Counted from the stretch's first letter, positions 32,632 to 41,235 are shown. The stretch is 51,226 nucleotides of DNA from JBBQWZ01 sp038210135 (GCA_038210135.1 JBBQWZ010000049.1:1-51226); one strand, 5' to 3'. The notes: generated by a model not told the origin, from the sequence alone. Program-made: numbers and translations.

Positions 32632-33333
32632 ATGCCCGGAGTCGCCCCTGAAGATCTCGTGCCGGGCTCCGCCGTCTTCACGCCACCCAGGAACGCCGTA
32701 CCGCTCGATGACATGCGCAATTGGTGGACCTACGTGCCCGGTGCCGACTGGCGGCATCCCGAAGGTCCCGCCAGCAATCTCGACGGCCGCGCCGACCACC
32801 CCGTCGTCCACGTCGCATTCGACGACGCGGAAGCCTACGCGAAATGGGCCGGCGGTCGTCTACCGACGGAAGCTGAATTTGAGTACGCCGCCCGCGGCGG
32901 CCTGGACGGCAAGCGTTACGCCTGGGGCGACGACCTCACGCCAGGCGGCAAAAACCTCGCCAACCTTTTCCAAGGAGCCTTCCCGCACGCCAACACCGCA
33001 GCCGACGGCTTCAAAGGTACGTCACTAGTGAATGCATTCCCGCCCAACGCCTACGGACTTTACGACGTCGCCGGCAATGTCTGGCAATGGACTTCCGATT
33101 GGTACCGGCCCGACACCTATTCCGCGCGCGCCGGCGCAGTCGCCAAAAATCCAAAAGGTCCCCAATCCAGCTTCGATCCGCAAGAGCCCGGAACCGCCAA
33201 GCGCGTCCAGCGCGGCGGCTCCTATCTCTGCAGCGAGCACTTTTGCCGCCGCTATCTGGTCGGCAGCCGCGGTAAAGGCGAAATCAAAAGCGCCGCTTCC
33301 AACCTCGGCTTCCGCATCGTGAGCAATCCGTGA
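32632..33333 (+). CDS. Formylglycine-generating enzyme-like (SUMF1) protein, N-terminally truncated
   Basis: The 233 residues match the middle and end of sulfatase-modifying FGE enzymes: 'PEDLVPGSAVFTPP', 'WWTYVPGADWRHPEGP', 'HPVVHVAFDDAEAYAKWAGG', 'LPTEAEFEYAARGG', 'NAFPPNAYGLYDVAGNVWQW', and the catalytic pair in 'GGSYLCSEHFCRRY'. Both active-site cysteines are present, so the core resembles a true FGE rather than a general SUMF1 fold. About 90-100 residues (the 'G.F.MGS' and 'EVT' segments) are missing; the frame upstream runs only to a ParE remnant at ~32617. FGE homology begins a few codons before ATG 32632. No sulfatase gene is near. It is either a decaying gene or a shortened variant. 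It overlaps the next gene. Confidence 0.82.
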   Translation: MPGVAPEDLVPGSAVFTPPRNAVPLDDMRNWWTYVPGADWRHPEGPASNLDGRADHPVVHVAFDDAEAYAKWAGGRLPTEAEFEYAARGGLDGKRYAWGDDLTPGGKNLANLFQGAFPHANTAADGFKGTSLVNAFPPNAYGLYDVAGNVWQWTSDWYRPDTYSARAGAVAKNPKGPQSSFDPQEPGTAKRVQRGGSYLCSEHFCRRYLVGSRGKGEIKSAASNLGFRIVSNP

Positions 33334-34037
33334 TTACCACATGCCTATTGATCCTCGTGGGCCTCATGAACCGTCCAGCCCTGGTCGAACGTAGCGGCCG
33401 AATAGCCCCGCCCGTAAGGGCGGGGATTCCATTCCAACGCTTCGCCCCCGCCGCGATCTCACCCCTCGAAGATCCTACCGCTCCCTTCTGGAACAAAAAA
33501 TCCCCCTCCCAAGTTCGCATCCGAATCGAAACCACCCAAGGCGTATTCGTCATCGAACTACATCGCAAGTGGGCTCCCCTCGGAACCGACCGCTTCTACA
33601 ACCTCGTCCGCGCCGGTTTCTTCAACGACTCGCGCTTTTATCGCGTCCGCCCAAACTTCATCGCGCAGTTCGGAATCGCGGGCGAACCCGCCATCGCGCA
33701 AACGTGGCGCAGTCAAGCCATTAAGGACGACCCGCCGAAACCCTCCAACACCCGCGGCAGAATCGCCTTCGCCATGACCGGCCCCGACACCCGCACGACG
33801 CAGCTCTTTATTTCCCTAGCCGACAATTCGCGCCTCGACAAAGAAGGTTTCGCCCCCATCGGCGAAGTCGTCGAAGGCATGGAAATAGTCGATCGCATCT
33901 ACTCAGGCTACGGCGAGGACTCCGGCGGCGGAATGCGCGCCGGCAAGCAGGCCAAGCTCTTCGAAGAAGGCAATGCCTACCTCGACCGCGAATACCCCCG
34001 CCTGGACAAATTAATCCGCGCCACCATCGGCAAGTAG
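33330..34037 (+). CDS. Secreted cyclophilin-type peptidyl-prolyl isomerase
   Basis: A 235-residue protein whose cyclophilin domain (about residues 63-230) has 'VFVIELHRKWAPLGTDRFYNLV', 'GFFNDSRFYRV', 'FIAQFGI', 'RGRIAFAMTGPDTRTTQLFIS' and 'FAPIGEVVEGMEIVD', giving the active Arg, Phe and Gln region. It would catalyse proline isomerisation, probably in the periplasm, since the N-terminus is hydrophobic (MITTCLLILVGL). The GTG start overlaps the FGE stop (GTGA). Codons ~25-34 are made of a mobile family-A palindromic repeat, giving the odd linker 'RIAPPVRAGIP'. Confidence 0.88.
   Translation: MITTCLLILVGLMNRPALVERSGRIAPPVRAGIPFQRFAPAAISPLEDPTAPFWNKKSPSQVRIRIETTQGVFVIELHRKWAPLGTDRFYNLVRAGFFNDSRFYRVRPNFIAQFGIAGEPAIAQTWRSQAIKDDPPKPSNTRGRIAFAMTGPDTRTTQLFISLADNSRLDKEGFAPIGEVVEGMEIVDRIYSGYGEDSGGGMRAGKQAKLFEEGNAYLDREYPRLDKLIRATIGK
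33402..33430. repeat. Family-A palindromic repeat inside the cyclophilin gene
   Basis: ATAGCCCCGCCCGTAAGGGCGGGG-type unit, identical in its core to the intergenic copies at 35488-35543. It keeps the reading frame. Confidence 0.9.
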
Positions 34038-34080
34038 TGGCATAGGCCTCGGTGGCATAGGCATACGGCCTGTGCATCTT
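34036..34080. repeat. Degenerate family-C repeat
   Basis: Contains GTGGCATAGGCCTCGGTGGC followed by a GGCATACGGCCTGTGC part, matching the unit of the array at 39214-39415. Confidence 0.7.
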
Positions 34081-34174
34081 CACAAACCCAAGCATGGAAA
34101 AGCATCCGCCCCAGCCCGCGCACTACGCTAAAATAGCTTCGATCCACCTATCCTCTCCGTCATAAGGACCCCGC

Positions 34175-35470
34175 ATGCCCGATCAACCAGAACGCACTCT
34201 CGGCTTCAACACGCGCGCCCTCCACGCCGGCTACACTCCGGATCCCAGCACCCACGCCCGCGCCGTGCCGATCTATCAGACCACGTCGTTCACGTTCGAC
34301 AGTTCCGAGCATGCGGCCGCGCTTTTCGGATTGCAACAGTTCGGCAACATCTATTCCCGCATCATGAATCCCACTCAGGACGTGCTCGAACAGCGGGTCG
34401 CCTCGCTCGAAAACGGAGTCGCCGCGCTGGCTGTCGCGAGCGGCCAGTCCGCGCAGTTCGTCGCTCTCTCGAGCCTCCTCGAACCCGGCGATCACTTTGT
34501 CGCCGCCAGCACTCTCTACGGCGGAACCTTCACCCAGTTTGAAGTCACCTTCCGCAAGTTCGGCTACGACGTCACCTTCGTCGAGCCCGACGATCCGGAA
34601 AATTTCAAGAAAGCCATCAAGCCCAACACCAAGCTGATTTACGGCGAAACCATCAGCAACCCGCGCGGCAACATCCTCGATATCGAAGCCGTCGCGAAGA
34701 TCGCCCAGGCCGCGAATATTCCGCTGGTCATCGACAATACGTTTGCGACGCCCTACGTCTGCCGGCCGATCGACTACGGCGCCAACATCGTCCTCCATTC
34801 GCTGACGAAATTCATGGGCGGCCACGGAACCTCGATCGGCGGAATCATCGTCGATGGCGGCAAGTTCGATTGGTCAAAGAGCGCGCACGCGCAAATCAAC
34901 ACGCCGTCGCGCGCCTATCACGGGATGAACTTCGCCGCGACCTTCGGAGCCATCGCGTTCATCATCCGCTGCCGCGTCGAAGGTCTCCGCGATCTCGGGC
35001 CCTGCATGAGCCCCTTCAATGCCTTCCAATTTATCCAAGGTATCGAGACCCTCGGCATGCGTATGGACCGCCATCTCTCGAACGCTCTTGCGGTCGCCCA
35101 GCATCTTGAAAAGCATCCCCTAGTCGCATGGGTGAAGTATCCCTCGCTGCCGTCGAGTCCGTACGCCAAGCTCGCCCAGAAATACACGCCCAAAGGCGGC
35201 GGAGCGGTTTTTTCGTTCGGCATCAAAGGCGGACTCGAGGCCGGTAAGAAACTCATCGATAGCATGAAGCTGTTCAGCCACCTCGCCAATGTCGGCGACG
35301 CGCGCAGCCTCATCATCCACCCGTCCTCGACCACGCACCAACAGCTTTCGGCAGCCGAGCAGGCAGCCGCCGGAGTGACGCCCGACCTAGTCCGCTTATC
35401 GGTCGGCTTGGAAGATCTGGAAGACATCCTCTGGGATCTAGATCAAGGCCTGACCGCCTCGCAAGCGTAA
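34175..35470 (+). CDS. metY: O-acetylhomoserine sulfhydrylase
   Basis: PLP-dependent Cys/Met-metabolism enzyme, 431 aa, that makes homocysteine from O-acetylhomoserine and sulfide. Features: 'YSRIMNPTQDVLEQRVASLENG', 'SGQSAQFVALSSLLEPGDHFVA', 'LVIDNTFATPYVCRPIDYGANIV', and the PLP lysine in 'HSLTKFMGGHGTSIGG' (about residue 212). Length near 430 and the 'GMNFAAT' loop favour MetY over cystathionine synthase or lyase. A TAAAAT hexamer at 34129-34134 is a possible -10. No riboswitch was recognised in the 137 bp upstream. Confidence 0.94.
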   Translation: MPDQPERTLGFNTRALHAGYTPDPSTHARAVPIYQTTSFTFDSSEHAAALFGLQQFGNIYSRIMNPTQDVLEQRVASLENGVAALAVASGQSAQFVALSSLLEPGDHFVAASTLYGGTFTQFEVTFRKFGYDVTFVEPDDPENFKKAIKPNTKLIYGETISNPRGNILDIEAVAKIAQAANIPLVIDNTFATPYVCRPIDYGANIVLHSLTKFMGGHGTSIGGIIVDGGKFDWSKSAHAQINTPSRAYHGMNFAATFGAIAFIIRCRVEGLRDLGPCMSPFNAFQFIQGIETLGMRMDRHLSNALAVAQHLEKHPLVAWVKYPSLPSSPYAKLAQKYTPKGGGAVFSFGIKGGLEAGKKLIDSMKLFSHLANVGDARSLIIHPSSTTHQQLSAAEQAAAGVTPDLVRLSVGLEDLEDILWDLDQGLTASQA

Positions 35471-35487
35471 CCCCCGCATTCACCGAT

Positions 35488-35583
35488 ATAGCCCCGCCCG
35501 TAAGGGCGGAGATCCATAGCCCCGCCCGTAAGGGCGGGGATCCATAGCCCAGCACCGAACCGCGACCGTAAGGCAGCGGACCA
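35488..35583. repeat. Two family-A copies and one family-B copy
   Basis: Copies of GCCCCGCCCGTAAGGGCGG(G/A)G at about 35488-35517 and 35517-35543, then an ACCGCGACCGTAAGGCAGCGG copy at 35554-35583. Both families share the CCGTAAGG centre, suggesting common descent. Confidence 0.88.
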
Positions 35584-35657
35584 CCTACCCATTAGCCACA
35601 GGACCGCACACCTCATCACTTCCGACTACACTAAAAACGGCTCCAAGGAGAACCACT

Positions 35658-37181
35658 ATGGCCATTTCCAGACGACATTTTTTCTACGGCACCCTTCTCG
35701 CAGGCGCAGTCCCCTCAGCCGGCTTCGGCAGTTCTCTGTCGCTGAAATCCGCTGGCTACAAATCCCCTAACGAGAAACTGAATTTCGCCGCCATCGGATC
35801 CGGCGGGCAGGGTTGGAGCAACCTTCGCGCCGCCTCTCCGACTGAAAACATCGTGGCCCTCTGCGACGTTGACGATCGCCGCGCCGCGCCCGCCTTTAAA
35901 GCGCACCCCAAGGCACCGACCTATAAAGATTTCCGGAAGATGCTCGACAAGGAAGGCAAGAACATCGACGCCGTCATCGTCGCCACGCCGGACCACATGC
36001 ACGCCACCGCCGCCATGTGGTGCATGGAGCGCAACAAGCACGTCTACGTGCAGAAACCCCTGGTCCGCACCATTTGGGAAGCGCGCCAACTGCGCCATGC
36101 CGCCGCGAAATACAAAGTCGCGACGCAGATGGGAAACCAGGGCTACTCGAACGAAGGAACCCGCCAGTGCGCCGAAATCGTCTGGACCGGTGAGATCGGC
36201 GGAGTCACAGAAGTCCACGCCTGGAGCGATCGCCCGCTGTGGAAACAGGGCCTCACCCAGATCCCGCCGCCCGAACCCGTTCCTTCCTACCTTGATTGGG
36301 ACCTGTGGCTCGGCGTCGCCGACAATCGTCCGTTTACCGCCGGAGCCACCGAGCCCGATCGCTGGGACGGCTTCTTCTATCAGCCCTTCAACTGGCGCGG
36401 CTTTTACGATTTCGGCTGCGGCGCCCTCGGAGACATGGCTTGCCACATTCTCGGCGCCGCCAACATGTCTTTGCATCTCTCAAAGCGCCAGATCGTCGGC
36501 GTCGAGTGCGTCAAGAAGGAAGGCGCCAGCCCCTTCATGTTCCCCAAGGCGTCGATCATTCGCTTCGACTTCGCGCCCTACCAGGACATGCCGGCGCTTA
36601 AAGTGTTCTGGTACGACGGACTGAAAGAATCGCCAAAAGTCGCCGGCGTGCCGGAAGGCGAATGGCTTGGCGATCCGCCGTCGATTCCCGTTGCCCCCGG
36701 TACCGCCCCGGCGCCGCTTCCGCTCACCCATTCCTTCCGCTCTCCCGGCAACGTCTTCAACTGGGAGCGCTTCGAGAAACTGAAGTCCTCGACCGAGCCC
36801 CTGCGCTTCCCGACGCCGAACGGCAGCGTCTTCATCGGCGACAAAGGCGCGCTCACCACCGGTACTTACGGCGAAGTCACCCGCCTGCTGCCGGTCGAAA
36901 AAATGCGCGATTACAAGATGCCCGCGCCGTTGCTGACCCGTTCGCCCGGCCACATGCGCGACTTCATTCGCGCCGCCAAGGGCGGCGATCCGGCCTGCTC
37001 CAACTTCGATGTCGCCGCGCCCTTCGTCGAATGGATGCTGCTCGGCGTCATCGCTCTGCGTCATGAAGGCAAGCTCGAATACGATCCCGCCAAAATGCGC
37101 ATTACCAATAATGTCGAAGCCAACAAACTTCTGAAGCCTACCTTCCGCAAAGGCTGGGAGTTCCACACCGTGAAAGGCTAG
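35658..37181 (+). CDS. Tat-exported Gfo/Idh/MocA-family oxidoreductase
   Basis: A 507-residue protein. The N-terminus (MAISRRHFFYGTLLAGAVPSAGFG) carries a twin-arginine signal, and a Rossmann motif follows (FAAIGSGGQGWSNL). The 'VIVATPDHMHATAAMWCMERNKHVYVQKPL' region contains the EKP-like motif as QKP. The C-terminal Gfo-type domain includes 'FYDFGCGALGDMACH'. Such exported proteins act on sugars or glycosides; the substrate is unknown. AAGGAG precedes the ATG and a TACACT hexamer lies at 35628-35633. It stands alone on its strand. Confidence 0.92.
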   Translation: MAISRRHFFYGTLLAGAVPSAGFGSSLSLKSAGYKSPNEKLNFAAIGSGGQGWSNLRAASPTENIVALCDVDDRRAAPAFKAHPKAPTYKDFRKMLDKEGKNIDAVIVATPDHMHATAAMWCMERNKHVYVQKPLVRTIWEARQLRHAAAKYKVATQMGNQGYSNEGTRQCAEIVWTGEIGGVTEVHAWSDRPLWKQGLTQIPPPEPVPSYLDWDLWLGVADNRPFTAGATEPDRWDGFFYQPFNWRGFYDFGCGALGDMACHILGAANMSLHLSKRQIVGVECVKKEGASPFMFPKASIIRFDFAPYQDMPALKVFWYDGLKESPKVAGVPEGEWLGDPPSIPVAPGTAPAPLPLTHSFRSPGNVFNWERFEKLKSSTEPLRFPTPNGSVFIGDKGALTTGTYGEVTRLLPVEKMRDYKMPAPLLTRSPGHMRDFIRAAKGGDPACSNFDVAAPFVEWMLLGVIALRHEGKLEYDPAKMRITNNVEANKLLKPTFRKGWEFHTVKG

Positions 37182-37194
37182 GCTTTCTTAAGAA

Positions 37195-37221
37195 GGAGCA
37201 GGCACAACCAGCGCCTGCTCC
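37195..37221. other. Perfect 9-bp hairpin between genes
   Basis: GGAGCAGGC, nine-base loop, GCCTGCTCC. No T-run follows, so it is not a typical terminator. It lies in the 81-bp gap after the Gfo/Idh gene. Confidence 0.6.
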
Positions 37222-37262
37222 GCCAACATCACCACCGCTTCCACCTCTTCAACCGGAAGAGC

Positions 37263-37700
37263 ATGGTCTACACAGTCTTCTTCATCCTCGGCCTGATCAT
37301 GGCGCTGAATGCGGTCCGCGCGGTGTTTCAAGTTCGGAGCATGAGGCGCTGGCCTTCCGCTGCCGGCACGATTACCACATCCACCTTTGAAGAATCTTCC
37401 CAGCCGCAGATTTACCGGTACTCTGTCATCTACACCTACAAAGTCTTCGGCGAAGTCTTCGACGGAAGTCGCGTGACCGCCGATGCGGCTCCGCCTACGC
37501 TCACGCGCAGGAACGCGACCGACCTGAAACAGAAATACAGGGAAGGCGCGGCCGTCAACGTTTATTACGATCCGGCCGATCCCAAGGAATCCACGCTCGA
37601 GCCGACCGCCTCATTGAAACTCGACCTCGTTATGGGCTTCAGTGGCCTGTGTCTGGCCGGCGGCGTTGCTGTGGCGTACCTGCTCGAAACCCGGATCTAG
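37263..37700 (+). CDS. DUF3592-like membrane protein
   Basis: A 145-residue protein with a hydrophobic N-terminal helix (residues 1-20), a soluble beta domain of the DUF3592 type ('WPSAAGTITTSTFEES', 'YRYSVIYTYKVFGEVFDGSRV', 'YREGAAVNVYYDPADPKESTLEP') and a C-terminal helix (about 124-142). The function is unknown. It is convergent with the metallophosphoesterase gene, with adjacent stops. Confidence 0.82.
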   Translation: MVYTVFFILGLIMALNAVRAVFQVRSMRRWPSAAGTITTSTFEESSQPQIYRYSVIYTYKVFGEVFDGSRVTADAAPPTLTRRNATDLKQKYREGAAVNVYYDPADPKESTLEPTASLKLDLVMGFSGLCLAGGVAVAYLLETRI

Positions 37701-38579
37701 CTACTGCGAAGCGGCGGCGCCCGAAGTCTGCACCGTGCGATGGATCGAGCCTGAATCCACCGTATTCCCCGCCCGCGAAACCGTCTGGAAGAACATATCT
37801 TGGCCGCTGACTTCAATCAACATAAACGCCTGATCGCGATCGAAGCCGGCCGCTGTCATTTCGGTCTTCTTCAAATCGCCCGCCCGTAACTGTCCCGACG
37901 AGCCTTCGGTGAAATACGTGATGCCCTTTTGCGGCTTCACCCGCTCGTAGATGTGCTCGTGCCCCGCAAACACCACCTGCACGCCGTACTTCAGAAACAA
38001 TGGCTCCAGGATGCCGCGCAATTCCACCGACGATCCGTGAAACTTCGCCGAAGAATACAGCGGATGGTGGAAGTAACAAATTTTCCAGTCCGACTTCGAG
38101 GCGGAAAGCTCTTTCTCGAGCCACGCCAACTGCGGCGGATCCATGTAATTCGAATCCAGCGCGAAGAACTGTACATTGCCCTTCTTGTACGTGTAGTAGC
38201 GTTCGCCGTTCATGTTGAACGGCTTGTAAAACCGCTGATTCGTGTCGTCGTGATTGCCCAGCGACGCGTAGAATTGAACGCCCGCATCGAGCAGCGGCTT
38301 ATACGGTGTATCGAATTTTGCCTTCATCTCGGCCGCGCTTTTGCCGCCGTAAATGTTGTCCCCCAGCATAATCACGAAGGTGAACTCGAATTTCGAATAC
38401 ATCTCCCGCATGCGCGAAGCGACTTCGTATTGCGGCCGTTCCCCCGTGCCGTTATCGCCGATCGCCGCAAAGCGCACCGAGCCTTGCTTGAGCGGCAGCG
38501 TAAGATCCTGCGCTCCGCCTGGCGTCAGCGCCAAAAACACCAGAACAACCAACCAGCCAATGGATCGCATGAATCTCAT
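37701..38579 (-). CDS. Secreted calcineurin-like metallophosphoesterase
   Basis: A 292-residue exported phosphatase (signal peptide MRFMRSIGWLVVLVFLALTPGGAQ). Metal ligands appear in order: 'FAAIGDNGTGE', 'VIMLGDNIYGG', 'ASLGNHDD', 'CYFHHPLYS' and 'VVFAGHEHIYERV', as in purple acid phosphatase-like enzymes. It would hydrolyse phosphomonoesters or diesters in the periplasm. It follows the secreted protein gene at 38586-39149 by 6 bp, in the same direction. Confidence 0.91.
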   Translation of the reverse strand: MRFMRSIGWLVVLVFLALTPGGAQDLTLPLKQGSVRFAAIGDNGTGERPQYEVASRMREMYSKFEFTFVIMLGDNIYGGKSAAEMKAKFDTPYKPLLDAGVQFYASLGNHDDTNQRFYKPFNMNGERYYTYKKGNVQFFALDSNYMDPPQLAWLEKELSASKSDWKICYFHHPLYSSAKFHGSSVELRGILEPLFLKYGVQVVFAGHEHIYERVKPQKGITYFTEGSSGQLRAGDLKKTEMTAAGFDRDQAFMLIEVSGQDMFFQTVSRAGNTVDSGSIHRTVQTSGAAASQ

Positions 38580-38585
38580 TTCAGT

Positions 38586-39149
38586 CTATGGGATCGCGTT
38601 GGGAATGAAGTCAACCACGATTCTGGCTTCCGTATCGACCAGGACGAAATCGTGTCCGACGATCCGGTATTCCAGATCCTTCTGTAGTGGCGGAAGATGC
38701 CGCAGTAGCGTCGGCGGCATCGTTGTCAGCGGAATACCTTCCGGATACTCGGCGTTCACCTGAAGCTTCCAACCAGCCTGCGGCTCCCCTTGCTGAATGG
38801 TCCTGCGGATTCCCGCCGCCTTCGAACTCCGAAAGCTCTTCGCGATCGATTTCCGGAGATGCGCCGCCACGTGCGGTGTAAACATATCCCCGGGCTTGGC
38901 GTCCTTGCGCAGATCTTGAATCTTCTGCGCCAGCGCGTGCCGCCGGTCTTCCAGTTCCTGTGGATTTCCAGTTTTTCGCAACCGCGGAACTGCCCGCTGC
39001 AATTTGGAGTATTGTTCGACCCGCTCGTGGAAATCTTTGAGAGCCGAAGCCGTTTTGGCGCTGGAAGCCGATGACTGGGCGTACATGCCATTGGCGGCTA
39101 AAATCGCGCCAACGACCAGCAACGCGCGTGGGCCAGAAACTTTTGTCAT
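38586..39149 (-). CDS. Secreted protein of unknown function
   Basis: A 187-residue protein with a signal peptide (MTKVSGPRALLVVGAILAANGMYAQ), a central helical stretch ('LEDRRHALAQKIQDLRKDAK') and a C-terminal beta part ending 'YRIVGHDFVLVDTEARIVVDFIPNAIP'. That ending recurs in small acidobacterial exported proteins, but I cannot assign a function. No Shine-Dalgarno is seen. It precedes the metallophosphoesterase on the same strand and probably shares its transcript. Confidence 0.75.
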   Translation of the reverse strand: MTKVSGPRALLVVGAILAANGMYAQSSASSAKTASALKDFHERVEQYSKLQRAVPRLRKTGNPQELEDRRHALAQKIQDLRKDAKPGDMFTPHVAAHLRKSIAKSFRSSKAAGIRRTIQQGEPQAGWKLQVNAEYPEGIPLTTMPPTLLRHLPPLQKDLEYRIVGHDFVLVDTEARIVVDFIPNAIP

Positions 39150-39213
39150 GAAAGTTCGCGTACCGCCTCAATAAGAGGAGCCATCTCGGCCCGACTTTGT
39201 TTCGTTACGTTGT

Positions 39214-39415
39214 GTGGCAAGGCCTCCGGCCTGTGCTCGAGTGGCATAGGCCTCCGGCCTGTGCTCGTAAGTGGCAAGGCCTCCGGCCTGTGCTCGTAAG
39301 TGGCATAGGCCTCCGGCCTGTGCTCGTAAGTGGCATAGGCCTCCGGCCTGTGCTCGTAAGTGGCATAGGCCTCCGGCCTGTGCTCGAGTGGCACATGCCC
39401 CTGGCCTGTGCACTT
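39214..39415. repeat. Family-C tandem array, seven units
   Basis: Seven head-to-tail units of 27-30 bp with core GTGGCATAGGCCTCCGGCCTG, starting at about 39214, 39241, 39271, 39300, 39330, 39360 and 39388. The last unit is degenerate and ends at the stop of the ABC-exporter gene. Each core contains the palindrome GGCC-TCC-GGCC. There are no unique spacers between units. Confidence 0.95.
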
Positions 39416-41235
39416 CACTGCTCCGTCAGACTCGACGCTTGCAAGTTGTGAAGGTCCGCATAAACCCCACCCGCCGCCAGCAATTCCGCATGCGTGCCCC
39501 GCTCGACAATCTGCGAATCGTTGACCACGAAAATCACATCCGCTTTCTGAATCGTCGAAAGATGATGCGCGATCACCACGCAGGTCCGGCCTTTCATCAA
39601 CCGGTCCAGCGCTTCGAAAACCGCCTGCTCGGACGCCGCGTCGAGTCCGGATGTCGGCTCATCCAGCAGCAGGATCGGCGTGTTGCGGATCACCGCCCTC
39701 GCGATCGCCACCCTCTGGCGCTGCCCACCCGAAAGCGAAACGCCCCGCTCGCCCACCATTGTGTCGTAGCCATCCGGCATCTTCTCGATGAACTCGTGGG
39801 CGTTCGCGAGCTTCGCCGCCTCGATGATCTCGTCGCGGCGCGCTTCCGGCTTGCCGTACGCGATATTCTTCCAGATCGGCGCCCGGAACAGCACCGTATC
39901 CTGCAGCACGAAGCTCAGTTGTTCGCGCAAAGAAGACAGCGTGTACCTCTTGATGTCCCGCCCGTCCACCTTCACCACGCCGGACGTCGGATCGTAAAAT
40001 CGCGGAATCAGGCTGACGATCGTCGACTTCCCCGCCCCACTCGGACCGACAAACGCCGCGACCTGCCCCGGCTCAATCGTAAGACTTACGCCTTTTAGAA
40101 TCGGGCAGTCTTCCGTGTATCCGAAGGACACGTTCTCGAGTTCGATCTTCCCCTTCAGCTTGCGCGCTGGGCTCGCGCCCGGCATATCCCGGACCCTGCT
40201 CACCATCCCCAGCACTTCCTGAATCCGCTCGTAGCTCACCGTCGCCTTCGACACGGTGTCGCCCATCTTCGCCAGGTCGCGCATCGGCTTGTACATCTTG
40301 GCCAGATACGCCAGGAAAATGATCAAATCGCCGGTGCTTAAGTCGCCCGCAAGCGCCAGCCGCGCGCCGTATCCCAGCACCAGGCACGTGCCCACCGCCG
40401 CCAGTACTTCGACGATCGGCGAGAGCTTGGCCTTTACCGCGCGTGCCTCGAGCGCGATCCCGACGTTCTCGAGACTCTGTTCCTCAAATCGCTGCTGCTC
40501 GTAGTCCTCGCGCGAGAACGCCTTCACCACCCGAATCGACGAAAACACTTCCTGCACCGTGCTGATCAGTTCGCCTTGCTTCTGCTTCACCGCGCGCGAG
40601 GCCTTCTTGATTCGCTTCGTGTAAAACCACACCACCACGAAAAGCGCCGGAACAATCGACAGTGAAATTAACGCGAATTTCGCGTTGTAATAGAACATCA
40701 CCGTGATCATGCCGGCCAGCGTCAGCGTGTTGACCAGCATCCCCAGCAGCGAGGACGTAATGAAGTCCTGCACCGCCTCGATGTCGCTGGTCACCCGATT
40801 GATCAAATCGCCGGTGCGCTTCTCATCGTGCTCGGCGAGCGACAAATGGTGAATGTGCTGATAGAGCGTCCGCCGCAGGTCGTGCATCACCCACTGACCG
40901 ACCGTCGTCGTCAAGTACTTTTCCGTGTAGGAACTCAGTGCCCCGACCACCGCGATGATTGCCACCGCCGCGACCGCGAAGTTCAGGATCGCGAGCGAAT
41001 CCTCGCCCGCGAATTTGCTTACGATGCCAGCCAGCCAATGCGGCAGAGGCTTCGACTGCAGGATGTTGTCAACAACAACCTTGAGCGGCCACGGCTCCAG
41101 GAGATCCGCAATCGTCTCACCAAGCACGGCGACAAACGCAAGCGCGAGCGTCCACCAGTGCGGCCGTAACAACTCCAGCATCTGGCGCCAGTTGGTTTTT
41201 ACCGCTGGTTTCGAAGTCTCTTTTTCGTCTGGCAT
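39415..41235 (-). CDS. ABC exporter, fused permease-ATPase (MsbA/lipid-exporter type)
   Basis: A 606-residue half-transporter with six membrane helices in the N-terminal ~320 residues ('LALAFVAVLGETIADLLEPWPLKVVVDN' is a recurrent opening), then the ATPase: Walker A GPSGAGKST (about 395-403), signature LSGGQ (about 495), Walker B ILLLDEPTSGLD (about 515-526), and the switch His in 'IAHHL'. Homodimers export lipids, glycolipids or drugs. The ATG at 41235 is chosen; the longer frame starts with TTG. Its location beside glycan genes hints at a glycolipid substrate (inference). Confidence 0.92.
   Translation of the reverse strand: MPDEKETSKPAVKTNWRQMLELLRPHWWTLALAFVAVLGETIADLLEPWPLKVVVDNILQSKPLPHWLAGIVSKFAGEDSLAILNFAVAAVAIIAVVGALSSYTEKYLTTTVGQWVMHDLRRTLYQHIHHLSLAEHDEKRTGDLINRVTSDIEAVQDFITSSLLGMLVNTLTLAGMITVMFYYNAKFALISLSIVPALFVVVWFYTKRIKKASRAVKQKQGELISTVQEVFSSIRVVKAFSREDYEQQRFEEQSLENVGIALEARAVKAKLSPIVEVLAAVGTCLVLGYGARLALAGDLSTGDLIIFLAYLAKMYKPMRDLAKMGDTVSKATVSYERIQEVLGMVSRVRDMPGASPARKLKGKIELENVSFGYTEDCPILKGVSLTIEPGQVAAFVGPSGAGKSTIVSLIPRFYDPTSGVVKVDGRDIKRYTLSSLREQLSFVLQDTVLFRAPIWKNIAYGKPEARRDEIIEAAKLANAHEFIEKMPDGYDTMVGERGVSLSGGQRQRVAIARAVIRNTPILLLDEPTSGLDAASEQAVFEALDRLMKGRTCVVIAHHLSTIQKADVIFVVNDSQIVERGTHAELLAAGGVYADLHNLQASSLTEQ

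Noticed and set aside
32546..33028. 160-residue frame starting MSYVQN across the FGE 5' end
   Set aside because: It is in another frame of the FGE gene and the ParE remnant; Thr/Pro/Ser-rich shadow composition.
34038..34174. SAM riboswitch before metY
   Set aside because: I looked for the conserved stem-loop core and terminator and found neither; the stretch holds a decayed family-C repeat instead.
37195..37221. Terminator after the Gfo/Idh gene
   Set aside because: The hairpin is perfect but no T-run follows, so it is listed only as a hairpin.
39214..39415. Possible CRISPR array
   Set aside because: Units are directly adjacent with no unique spacers of constant length, and no cas genes are in the window.
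39146..39418. Repetitive open frames (HRPEAYATYE-type repeats) across the 30-bp array on both strands
   Set aside because: They are translations of the family-C DNA repeat in several frames at once, without a ribosome site or any domain. A DNA repeat explains them better than a repeat protein.
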